From Neospora caninum Liverpool (lineage: Eukaryota; Apicomplexa; Conoidasida; Eucoccidiorida; Sarcocystidae): DNA of 64,000 bases. The notes under the pieces were generated by a model. That model saw nothing but the letters and a program-made list of their open reading frames with translations. It was not told where the DNA came from and did no database searches. Position numbers and translations under genes: made by a program. Positions 13,831 to 27,000 of the stretch are shown piece after piece (positions within the stretch are counted from its first letter, which is position 1; the number at the start of each line of letters is the position of its first letter). Location of the stretch: positions 620,001 through 684,000 of the forward strand of contig NC_018392.1 in NCBI RefSeq assembly GCF_000208865.1. The letters are read 5' to 3'.

Positions 13831-16800
13831 CTAGGCAGAGACGCTTGTGAAGTGTGTACGACGGGAGACTCCTTTTGTTTCCACTCTTTTAATGAGAGGA
13901 GCGCGAGAGGATGCCCGTGTACCTTCGTTTTCTCGCGCCTTCACTCTCGCATAGTCAGGCGAGAATGGCGAGATGAGAGTCAGCATAAAATCCGCAGGCA
14001 CCGAGTTAGTCGGCACCACATGGACCGGAGCAGCCGAAAACGCCTACAAGAAAAAGAAAGCCGGAAGGGCGGACGCGCGATTAAGGAACAAGAAAAAAGA
14101 GAAACCCGCGTTTAACCCCCACGGATATACACCTGAATTCTGCCAAAAACACCGGCACCGTGCCCAGAGCGATACCTCCATACGCACATCGTGCGAGGGG
14201 GGGGAGAAAAACACATAGAAAGATAGAGAGGTAAAAAAGTAGAGATAGAAACGTAGAGACTGGAAGGTTGAGACATCTATAAGGCAGAGAGAGAGAGGAC
14301 GAGACAGTGGGAGATAGGAGGTGCACAGATACACATCCTTTTGGAGTTCGCTGTTCAAAAAAATGTTTTTTCCTTGCCTGCAGTTTCTGGATCTGTCGTT
14401 CACTGCGCGCGCGATCCTCCCAGTGGACTTCCAACTGCAGGAAATGCCGAGCGAAAAAACCAGGCAGAAAAACGACGGGCAGTGACTATACAGACGACAT
14501 ATCACACCAAAACAGACAGGCACACCCACATATTCAGCCACATATATCTTAAAATATGTATATACATATATATATATATATATAGTTATATACGTATATA
14601 CATATGTATATATGCAGAAGTGTACACGCGTTTTAGCGGAATGTGTCGGCGTCTGTATCTGTCGCTGCTCCGTGCCTGCGAACCTCTTCAACTGCTTCCA
14701 TTCCTTTCTCTGTCTCTTTCTCTCTCTTCTGCTCCTGTATTTTCCTGCCAGGCGACCTCCCTGTCTGCGCGTCAGGCAGCTTGGTCTTCGGGCTACAAGT
14801 TCAGACAGCCCCCGAGAAACAGGAAAACGACTGCATACATGCATAAAAGTGTACTTACACGTATATATGTCTTGATACATCTAAATGTATCTACAAATCA
14901 ATATGCGTATAAACACGTGTGTGTATATAGCGAAACAGAGGCGAAACTGTGTGGGGTTTTCTGAGGGCAAAGGGGGACGGCGAGACGAGCGACGCTGCAC
15001 ACCTCGGTTGGCGACGCCCGGTGGAACCGAAGAGGGAGGGTGACGCTCTTCTGAAGAGGAAACGCAAAACAATTGAGAGGCCTTTACGCATGCAAACTGC
15101 ATGCGGCTGCCGAGATCGATTCTTTTTCTTTGGAGCTGCTTCTTTTCCAGATACACGAAGTTCTTTGAAAGGGGGGAAAAGGAAAGCGTTGGCCAGACGA
15201 GAGACGACAGGACGCGGGCACTCATAAAAAGGGAGCGGAGCGCCTGCACGAGGGAGGGGACACGAGAAAAAGAGAAAGAAAAACACTGCGATGGCAGAGA
15301 CGAAGAGAGAGAAGACGGCGGAGAACAAGATGGATACAGATCGAGAGAAAGGCAAATCCTGTTTTACGGTTTGTTCTAGAGACGGCGCTGTGTTTCCGGA
15401 CAAAACAAAGCAGAGAAGGCAAACAAGCCTTGGCGGGAAGTCGAATTCTTGTCGAGACGTTTGTGTGAAGAGAGAGCATTTTGAAAGTGAAAACAAGAGG
15501 CGAGTTTGGAAAGAGACAAACCTGTATAGAGGTGTCGACGCTGTGGAGTGCCTGTTCACGGGCGTCTTCCGTTTGAAACGCGATCCGCTGCGAACACATC
15601 CGCGAAGAAAACAAGGAAAGCAGGAAAACAGAATGAAAGATATTCGACAAAACAGGAAACAGAGGACCGGCACGAACGCGTCCAGGGAAAGAACAGAGAG
15701 GAGGCAAGAGGAAACCGAGGCAGCTGAAAGACGACACACAGTAAAGGCGAATAGGGACGCCCGGATGAGAGAGAATGCGAGAAGGGTGTGCAACGCTTAC
15801 TTGTTCTTTGTCGAGAAGAGGAAGAAAGACAACAAGAGAGCGATCCTGTAGCATTAAGACGACACCTGAAGAGACGCAACGAGGCCAAAGCAAAAGAGGA
15901 GCAACTGCCAAAGAGAAAGCGCCGAGGACACCGAGAGAGAAACGCGGAAGATAACAGACGCAAGGCTACAGAACGGAGAGATGGAGTGTGTTTATCTACA
16001 CAACCTGTTTTACGCATGGAGAGAAAGAGAGACGAAGAACAAAGAGAGACATGGGAAAGAAGAGATAAAGGCAGAAGACAGAGAGATAACGGGAAAGACA
16101 GAGAACTCAAAGAAGGACACAGAAGGACGGGAACGGCGAGAGGAAGTACGAGAATGCAAGAGATACGGACACGCAAAGCAAGCGAAAGAGAAAAGGAGAG
16201 AGAACGAGAAAGAACTTACCAACTGTCGCCTCGGGTTGTTTCCTGTGTTTGAGGTGAATTGCGAGGAAGAACTGGACACACGTGAGAAGACAAATCGACA
16301 GGGAGAAGAAAGCGCGTATTCCAGAACTGAACGGGTCGCGAGGTTCTGAAGGTGCCTGTGTTGGGGCGCCGTCTCTCTCTCCCGCCCTGTGTTTACATCC
16401 CCTTTTCCAGCGCGAGAAGGAATAAAACCGACGAAAAAAAGAGCGAGGTGGAGCTTCGGGGCACGACGCAGGCGCCCAACCCGCGCGTCGCGCGCCTGCC
16501 TTGTTTTCAACTGCTTTCCATCGCCTTCCCTTCGCGGCGAGCACGTTTCCCCTGGTTCCCGTTTTCCCTGTTTTCGTTCGTCTTTTTTTCCTTCTCGTGT
16601 TTCGTTTTCCCTTACTCGGTCGCAGTCTGTTTGCGCCTGCTTCGCGTTCATTTTCTTAGCGTTGCACTGGCCGCAAAGGCCCTCCAGTTGATCCTGCAAA
16701 AGCAACAAACCCGAGCAGCAACACTCAGTGTTCCTTGAAACCGAGGAGCGCAGCTGAACACCCAGAGCGCTGTTTGCCCGCCCACGCGTTCAACCTCCAC

Positions 16801-18336
16801 AGCACCAGAAAGACCCAAATTAGCCCGAACAAAGGGGAACCGCGAGAGGACCTGCTGAAGCTGTTTCATCTCTTTTTCTGCAAGATCCGTGCTGCGCCTC
16901 ATGTACCTTGTCTCCGCAAATCGTCTCCACGTTCTTTCTGAACGCCGCGAGGGCCGGTGACTCCTCTCCCTTCCCCACTCTCCCACGAGGAGATACAGAA
17001 GAAGAAGGAGCCGACAGGGGAGGCTTCGTTTGGTCGCGCCATTCCCACTCGAGGATGCAGGCAAGGAGACGATGCACCAGGACATCGGCGTACCGCCTAA
17101 ACAGGAAAAAAATCCACGGAAAACTGCTCAAGCTGAGGGCAACTACACGACAATCAGATATGGCCAGAAAATGCAAATATATATTTTTTTAACACTGGCG
17201 CATACTTAAATATCTATGTTCCATACGTATATAGTTTACATACGTCCACAGTCACCTACATATATATATATATATATATGTAAATGTACATCGATGCAAA
17301 AATTTATCCACGCACTTGATTTTCCACATATGCATGTATATGGGATCTCTGGTGAATTTAGGTGTTTCTTTATGCGGACCGTATGGGCGAGGTGAAGTGA
17401 GTGTATTCGTCAAAGTGGAGAGCAAAATGAGGTTGGAGGGTGTCGCCATGGACGTAGTACATGGCGAGTTTCAGAGCCTTCCTCAAAAGCGCCTCAACTG
17501 CAACTGCCGCGCAGTCGCCGTTCGTTTTTCGGGTGTCCTCGAGGGTTTTTTGCGTTGCCTTCGACGAAGAAAAATCCGTCGCAATTTCCATCTTGCTGCG
17601 CGCACAAATCGACAGACGCGAGCCACACACCACGCCGTCGCCGCATGCAGTCAATTCTGTTTCGGCTACCCTCACCCCGCCGAACAGAAAACGAAAAACA
17701 CCCGCATCGTGCTACAATTCGATGCCGCCCTGTGACAATTCGTATACAGATGGACACGCGTCTATCGACATAAACAAAATACACTCATGCATATATATAT
17801 ATATATATATGTACAGAGGCCCAGATACACACACATACATATCCACGCCTATAAGAACAGGGGTATAGATATACGGACACATGCACACATCTCCATTTGT
17901 CAATGCAGATATGTATACAGCTACGGAGGGCCATGCAAGCTGATTAATAAACGAACATAAAAAACATATATAGATGCAGGTTGACGTAGAGACGGTGGCA
18001 TTTGTAGAGATGCTGCCTCCGGCGAGTTTGTGAGGGAAGCGAGGACAGAATCGCCAGCGGAAAGCACATCTCTTGCGTGTTTTGGTGTGCTGCATGTTTC
18101 CCGTGTCGCCACCGGACGTTTTGCTTTCTGCATGCAGATTCAGACTTGCGAGGAGAAAAGTACGTGTCCATCACACGTTCCGAACCTGAGGAATGCTTTG
18201 AGAGACTTTATCTGTTTGTCCAGGAGAGGAGGGTGGAGCCGAAGTACAGACAAATCTGCACGAGTCGGAAAACACGGAGAAAACACTCTCAATTCAGCAA
18301 ATTCAAAACTCAACGCACGCACACGACACACACACG

Positions 18337-18372
<36 letters not shown>

Positions 18373-19305
18373 CAGATATGTACAAATGTAGGCATCTATA
18401 TACATAGATGTACATATTGGCAGCTGCAATGCATGTATGCAGGTACGCCTGCAAATATATACAAATATACATATATATATATATATATAAATGTAGAACG
18501 ACATGGAAAGAAGCAAGTGCATGCTGAGAGAAAATGGAGAGGACGGGAGAGTCTCCTGACCAGGCAGGGTGAGGCTGAAGCAAATGAAAAAGAAGAAAGG
18601 CAGTAACGCAAGGAGTCTAGACGCGGCAACTATTCTTAGATGTACGGATACCGTAGATCGACAGAGTGTTGGAGAGGTAAACGGCCGAAATTGCACGACT
18701 GCTTCACCGAACATATACATACACACATGAGGATCTACATCTGTAGAAAGCGATGCGTGTATGTGTTGGTGTGCAGCGCCTTTCAAGTAGAGAGCTGAGT
18801 GCATGTTTTTCTGTGGCCATGGGTTTATGCACATGTGTGCATTTTCGAGAAGTTTTGTCTCGGTTCTAAAGCGCTTGAGCGCACCGGAGAATGGGCTCGC
18901 GATGAGCCTCTCTGCGACGAGGCAGTTGGCTAGAAGCATCAACTCCTCAATCAACGTGTGCGACCGCGAGTGCTGAAAACACAGCGAAGGAAACGTATTT
19001 ATTTGCAGCACCGACGACGTGATTCGTGACGCGTGTAGTCGTGAAGGCGGCGTTGATTTTAAAGTCGAAAGCTCCACCTCCGGACCACGCCGACGAAACC
19101 TGTCAAGCTGGAAGGTACAGAACCATCTCCAGCCAGGTACACCCCAACTCACCTTGACACCTACGTATATATTTATATATATTTATATACACATTTATAT
19201 ATAAGTCGATAGAGCGATGCGTGGAGAGAGCGGTCCATCTCAGTCGACAGGCATAAAATTCTAGTATAAATACAGATCATCCGACAGGCACGCATGCATC
19301 TGACC

Positions 19306-19348
<43 letters not shown>

Positions 19349-22300
19349 CAGGGACGGCGAGGTACAAATGTAGAGAGCGTGGGCGCAGCGCGTGGAAGTG
19401 TTTCGTCTCACCTCCTCAAGGTGCCAGCCTGTGGGTCTCGATCGGGCGTCCACCGCGAAGCGGAGAGTCGCTTTGTGTAGGAGCAGCGAACCGTTCTGGA
19501 GGCAAACCGCGGATGAAAGAGACACAGCTAAATTCCCACAGGCCTCGCGCCGCTCGCTTCGAGAGAAGCGCAGCACTCTGAGAGAAACCGAAAAGCACAG
19601 AGCGGAGAGAGACAAACGGAGACAGAGGAAAGAGGAAGATAGAGAAAAAGGTACAGGAAGGAGAAAGAGAGACAGCGAGAGAGAGAGAGCGAGATAACGA
19701 GAGAAGAAAGAGAGAACTGTCAGAAGCAGAGAGAAAACGCGAGGAAGAAAACCGGAACGCGCGTGAAAAAACTTGAAAGACGTTTCCACAGAGAAAACGG
19801 GCAGCAACGCGAAAGCAACGCAGGGTTGAGAGGGCCCCGGAAACGCGTCTCGAAGTGAGCTTAGACGACCTGGCTCCCCTCGCGTGATTCGTTCTGCGTC
19901 TCACCGCAAATCGCTTTTTTCGAATTCCCACAGTCAAGGTGTCGAGCAGTTTCAGGTCCTCGACGACAGCTTTCCAGGAGACGTCTACACCACTGCGTTC
20001 GTCTCCCTTTTCCTTCGTTGGCGTCCGTTCGCCTTCTTCTGGGAGTTGGTCTTTGCCGCCTTCATCGTCTTTTCGCGTCGTCGCCGCGTCTCTGCCGCAC
20101 TCGCAGCACGCCGTGCACCGCCCGCAGCAGATGCACTTTTCCAGAACTTGTGCGCGAGGCGCGAAAGGAAACGAAGAGGGAGAACCCTCGCCATTCCCTG
20201 CCTCAGCGGGAGGCTCCGGAGACGCACGAGACGCAGGAGAGGCGTCTGCAGAACGGCCGAGGCTGGCTGGAGAGCGGGAGGACGACGCTCGCGACGAGAC
20301 GGCGACGAAGCAGCCGCAAGTCCCTAGGGTGAGGGACGCGGATGACGCGCAGGGCGATGCGAGAGGAGGCCGAGCGTCGGGGGGGAAATCGCCGCCATCA
20401 ATCAAAACCTGGACCTGAAAAGAACACAACCATAATTTGCGCAGGCGGGGCAGTAGACTCGGCTCATCCACCCACACACAAAAACGTCTGTAGTGAACGC
20501 GTTTCGCGCGCATCTCCTCGTGATGGATGCTTGTGTACCCAACCCCTTTTTTTGGCGGCTTATCACACATCAAAAACGCGTGTTTTTTCAGTCGATTGGC
20601 AACGCCTCTGACGCCTGTGGACCCTTGCCTGCTCGTAGTTGAACCGGCAACAGCTCTCCATCACCTGCGAAAAGGCGCAGAAAAGGCGAAAGAGCGGAGA
20701 ACGAACAGGGTCGGCAAAGGCATCTACAAACACTGGAGAAGAAAGGCTGTGACTGTGGCACGGTGGAGAGGAAAACTGGAAGCCTGGCGCCGGACGCTGA
20801 CCGCTTTGCTCACCGATTTGTAGAACCTCGGGCGCCAGGCCTTGACGAGAGATCCGTCTTTGCGGACTCGGAACGTGACAGAAAAAGTCAGCTTCGGAGA
20901 CCCGAGATGGAGACTGCGAAAAGAATTTTCAAATTCACCTCGCGGCCACCATGCGGGACGTTGACGGAACCCCGCGGCGAGAAAACGAAACGGGAGAGAC
21001 CACGGACACGCCCAAAAACGCACGCTCGGTCCGAGGAAACGCGAGAGCGGGAGACTCCCTCTTCTTTGCAAGGCCATCCGTGATGCTTTTTCTCGGGAGG
21101 ATTTCTGCACCCTTCGCTTCGCTCCCACACACGTTCACCCGCTTGTTTTCTTCTCCGCAGCAACTCTCACGCGTTCCCGCTAAAGGTGCCTGCATGCCCT
21201 CTCTCTTCTTCGTCCGCCTCTCCCTCTTGTTTTTCACCATCTTTTCTCTCTTCTCTCTCTTCCTCCGCTTCTGCCTCTTCTTCCGATGTTTCTCCCTCGT
21301 CTTTCTCTTGATGTCTCGTTTTTTCTGTCGCAGGTTTGTCTCAGCGTTTGCCCGCGCTCACCTGCAAAGCGAGTCGCAGAGCGCTCGCGGGAGCATGGGG
21401 AACACGACGTGGGTCAGGTACCTGGGCGACAGAGGCCAAACGGAGAGCGAATCCGAAACCAAGAAACACCCAGGCAGCGAGGGGACGCAACGGGCGAGCA
21501 CGACACAGACGACACGCATTTGTGAAACGGGAAAGCTGAGACTCCGCCGCTTCACTGCGCATTGCCGGTGTCTCTCGACACGCGTGCGCGCGTCAGGCGC
21601 GCGTCTCTCCCGTCTTTCCGTTTCTTTCCCAAGTGGTAACGCCGTCGCAAGTCTCACAGATCGACAAAGAGGCCTCGCGGGATTCGCGCGAGTCTTCGCA
21701 AAAACGTCGCCTCTCTCCCACACTGATCGCAGGGGCGAGACGGTTCTCACGGGCAAGCCGAGAAGCGACGTTTCCGAGACACTTCTTCAGCGATTCGGAC
21801 TCAAGGAAAGCGAAACGATGCGATGGAGACAGAACATGCGAGTTACGGCGGAAACAGGAGGAAAAGAGCGCGAAGCTCTGGAAGTCGGGAAGACGATGGA
21901 GACGTGCCAAGCGGCCCTCATGCACGCGAGTGCGTGTCTTTGTCCCGAGGAAAGAGGACGGAGAGAACCGACAGCAACAAGGCACATGGGTGCGCGAGCG
22001 AAGCCCGCACAAGATGAAAGACACCAACGAGGAGCGCGCGCGTTCTCGAGCACAGCTTACACAGCGGTGCATCGCTCTCTCGCCTCCTCGTCGGTTCTGC
22101 AGAGCGGCCTGAGGAAATGGCCGACGTCGGCGATGTGCACGCCGATTTCGAATTCTGGAGCCTTCGCTGTCCACGCACGAGGCGGCAGGCGATGGACGTG
22201 AACGGCGTCGTCGAGGTCCCGCGCAGACGCAGGGTCGATGGTGAAGATGCGGCGCGCCCCTGAGAGACCGCAGCGCATGCATCCCCGAGAAAAGTGTGCA

Positions 22301-24037
22301 GAGTGTCGCACGCGCCTAAACTCGAGAAAATCCAAGGAGGTTCGGCTGGGGCCCGCGTGCTCCAGAAGGGAACGGACGCGACGCAGACGGGCAAAGACGG
22401 CGGAGAGGCGAAGGCGAGAAGCGCGGGGGAGGTCCGAGCGCGAGGGAAAGCAGGTGAACGAAAAGAAGGCAGGGGAGCGAGGAAACGGGGAAGCGGATGA
22501 AGCGAAACGCGAGGAAGGAGAAGAAGGAGGAGAAGAGGAAGGAGAAGAAGGAGAAAGAGAAGAGGAAGGAAAAGAGAAGAAGGGGAAGAAGGGGAAGAGG
22601 AAGAGAAGAGGGGCGAAACGAAAGGCAGGAGGGAGACACACGAGGCTGTGTTCGAAATAGCAGACGACAAGGGAGAATGGGTAACGGGGAAGACGCAGAG
22701 GGCGTGAAAGGATATGTGGACAGCGAGACACAGAGGCGTGCATTGTTTTCATCCGCTTCCGTCATGAAAGAGAGGCGAACGACGGAAAAAGAAGAGGGAT
22801 ATTTGAAACAAGAGGGAAGAATCTCTCACCTCTGAGGTCGACGCGTCTTTTTGCTTCCGCCTCTGCCAGACAGAAAAAGGACGACCCGAAACAGAGAAGA
22901 CCCATGGGAGGCGAGAAAGGGAAATACATCTAAGATTCCTTTTCTTGTGCGAATGTCTAATTAGTTAAATCTATTAAGATTGTAAAGGAAGTCACTAGAC
23001 TCAGACCACCTTCGTAGAGAGAAGGTGCGACGCCGGCAAGGTGCGTGTCTCCTCTCTTCGCCTTTTCAACTGGGCCTCACGTTCGTGCGCGCCGCCCTCC
23101 ATTTCTCGCTAGGTCTCTAGCCGCCAGCGGAACAGAGGCGAAAGAGAGGAAGTGAATAATCCCGACGAGAGCACCGTACACGAGAGAAATACGTGGGGAG
23201 ATGAAGAGGAATCGAAACGCATGCATTGCTACCCCCGTTTACGCGCAGAACAGAAATCGATAAATATATCTGTATGTGGAGAGAGGCAGAGAGACGCTAC
23301 AGTCGAGTGCAACCCGGCGCGAAAGGTGTGCATGTGACGAGAACAAAGGCGATGCACGTTTTTATGGGCAAAGCGGGAGAACGAGGTATGCATGGGTGGA
23401 GAGAGAAAGCGCCAAAGACGAAACCGAAGACACCTGTCGACCGTACCGAAAGACTCTTCTGCCTGGCGCACAATCTCGTCGGTCTCTGCAAGCGCCTCTG
23501 CGCTGTGAGGCAACGTATGGGTTTGGAGATCGTTCTGGAGCATGCAGCACTGCAAAGACATTGAAAGCGGAGGAACAGGGTGCGAAGTGCGGAGCGAACC
23601 AAGACGCAGCAGGCGAGAAGAAACGCCAGCATCTCGCTCGTGTGCACCACGGGACAGTCGAGAAGGGAGAGAAAGGCTGGAGAGAGCGAGAACGAAAGGC
23701 AGCAGAAAAAAGGGCGAAGGAGCAAAACCATTTCAGCGTTGAAGGAAAACGTACGCGCTCGATCGTCTTCACGGAGTCCGCCGGACCGATATACGTCAAT
23801 ATGCTTCCTGTAGGAAAGAGACACACCATATGCGCATGCATGCAGAAACATCTATACAATAGCACAGGCACATGCATATATCTTTATTTCTATATACAGA
23901 TACAAACGTCTGTTTGGTCAAAGTTCGTGTTCACTTCAAGGAAGAAGCGAGAGGCGATTGCAAGTCTCCAACGACGGAGGGTCACGCACATCCCGACCTA
24001 GCGATAGGCCCAACAACGCAGAAACACATATGCGGTA

Positions 24038-24088
<51 letters not shown>

Positions 24089-27000
24089 AAATGCATGTAC
24101 GTGGGGGTCTACAGACTGAAGTAGATTGCTGGACATGAACAGCGAGGTAGACAGGCTCCAATAGAGAGGTTGGGGTGTGAGTAACGAGATCGACACACAG
24201 CCATAGATGTACCAGGAATAGACGCTTGACTAGGAAGAATGCGTGATATAAATACAGCCAGTTCCAATATATGTTGGCTCCAGCCCGCCGCATGTCCCCG
24301 ATGTTAAAAACACAGATACACTCACGCGTAGATACATATATACATATATGTAGATATATATATATATATATATATTATACTGCACGGCACCGCGTCGTTG
24401 GAGAGCAGGACGGGAGCACGATCACATGCTTGGGATGTGCGCACATTTTCCGACATGCAGGCCTGTATGCAGAAACACATGCGCCTCTAACCTAAACGTA
24501 AATATACAATTCATCCCACAGGAGGTGACACACAAAAGACACAAGACAAACACGCATACCCAAACGCATCTTCACAAATACGTACACGCAAATGCACATA
24601 CCTATACATACACATATCTATACATATACAGATATATATGCATGCATATATGCATATATATATATATATATATATGTACACGTGTGCCGTGCACGGGTGC
24701 CTAGGGGAACCGGATCATGTTCGAACCTCTGGGCAGAACACTGAAGGCGTCCCAGACGTCAATGTTGACGAGGTACAGTCGCTGCTTGTCGAGAAGGCCA
24801 GGGAGCGACTCCCACTTCTGTGCTTCTCGAAGAGGAACCAAAATCCAGCTGATGCGTTTGTCTGTTTGGAAAAACAAAGAAGAAAGATGTCTTTCGGGGA
24901 AGAAAAAACCACCGCACCCCTTTCCTTCTCTCCCGTTTTGCCTCTCACTTTCTCTCGGTTCTCTTCTCAGCCGCAACGCAATGCGCAGGCGCTCCAGACA
25001 CTCGCCAGCGCATGCAGAGGTCTTAGTAGAATAACATAAACAAATACATGCCGGTCAATGGGTATCTCTGTTTGTCTGTGTGTACACTCGTGTCTTTTCT
25101 TACCAAGAGGAATCGCTCTCAGGAGTGTATCATTCGGAAAAACGGTGGTATCGTCTTCCGGCAAAATGCGGGAGTTCTGCACGGGCACGAAAGGGAACAG
25201 GCAAAAACGAGACACGAGTTCTCTGACACTTTGCTTGCCGTTGTCCTTCCCTTTTCCATTCTTCTCATCTCGTTCATCCGCTTCTCCTCCTTCGTTTGAA
25301 GCCTCTGCCTTCGTCCGTTCTTTCTCGTCTCTCCTGCCCCGTCTTGTTCCCTTTCGATTCTCCCTTTCACTTCTCCCCTCGTTTTCCTCTCCCTTCTCAC
25401 AGCGTGGTTCCCTCGAAGCGTGCAGATGAAAGTCCGGTTGTGGAGGAGTTTCCGGTGCGTCCACGCCGGTGTGGCGGCGACATGCGCGACCTCGGCGTTG
25501 CCTCCTTGCGAGCGTCCGTCCAGCGCTACTTCCGCATCGCCTCGAAACTCCGCTCTTCTCAACGCATGCTCCTCTTCCTTCTTGTTCGTTTCTTTCTCTT
25601 CCTCCTCCATAACCAGCGGAGGGACTAAGTGTGCTTTCTCATCTGGAGTCAACGTGCGCGTGTCGACGAAGACGACCTTTGCGGTCCTCAACAGTTTGCC
25701 TGTAAAAGACGAAAGAAGAGAAAAAGAAAAGAGGCGTTTTGTGCGAGGCATGACAGCGTGTCGGGGTGCGTGCGCGAGGAAGCGGTAGAAGATAATGGCG
25801 ACAGAGAGAGTGTTCGACACCGCTGCGTCAATCTCCTCTTCGCTTGTCGCTTCTCTCCCTCTTCTTCTCTTCCTTCTCTTCGCCTTTCGCCGGTGAATTT
25901 GGAACCCTCCTGTCCTCTTTCGCGCGTTCTCTCCATCTTTCTGTCGGTGTCTCCTCTTTCTCACTTACCTTCTCGGACCAGGTCCAGGCACGCGGCTTCG
26001 CTCAAAGCGTCCTTGGCGCATTCCAAACATTCAAAAATCAGAATCGAAATCTATCTCCAGGCCACCTTCCCCTCCAGAACGGTACATAAACCGACACATA
26101 AACATATATACACAAATATATATATATATATGTAAATACACACACTATCTATATACAGATATATGTACTTTTCACACACATGGCGCAAGAGGAAGTGCTC
26201 GCGTGCGGTGGAAAACGCGCCGAGTTTCCCGGATGAGGTGACTGCAGGATCGTTTGAAGAGGTACGCTCAAACTGCGCAACGATCCTGCGAAGCAAAATC
26301 TCCGGACTGTGTAAAGTGCAAAACCATTCGATCCGGGGTGGTCCCAGTCTGAGACACGTGGCGTTATGTCGCGTACTTGAGATAGTGAGGCGCGAGCGGC
26401 TGCGTCGGTAGCGTCGCCGAGAGAGAACGCGTCCACAGCTCGGCGCCAAAGCTTGCAATCGTGGAGCTGAACAGACACAGCAGACACGAAGACGCGATTT
26501 GCGAGACAAAAGAGGAACGCAAAGGGCGGCAAAGGCAACGGGCGCGTTTCGCTCACTTCCAGAACAACCGTGTCTCCGTGGAAAGCGCGATTTCTGTCTC
26601 GGCGGCCTGCAGAGAGCACAAGAGCGACACAGGAGGGCGAGAGCAACAGATGAGGAACGGTGGAAAGCGAGAAGAGAGCATGCGGAACAAACGGACGAAA
26701 GTTCAAAACACAGCCAACGGGGAAACTGGAGGTCTTTCTATCTTCCGCTTTCGTAGTATCCTTATACGTTAGTCAACTTCCTTGGTACCTGTGCCTTTGT
26801 GGGGTCTTGTGCACGAGGTATAAACCATATCCTATACATTAGTCTACCACATTCACTGCTGGTGCGTTGAGGACGAGACGCGCGCCTCGTCAAGAGGACG
26901 AAAACGCCACGGTTCTCGGGCTCCTCCAGCGGTGGGAGGCTAAGAACAGGACGCAAAAAACGAAGGAACGTTCACCAAGACCTTTGTAGAAACGGTAGCA

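Noticed and set aside
20951..22201. Plus-strand open frame of 416 codons
   Set aside because: It lies antisense to three RNB nuclease exons (22259-22061, 21421-21362, 20913-20814) whose minus-strand translation matches the family closely; its own translation is low-complexity Arg/Ser-rich.
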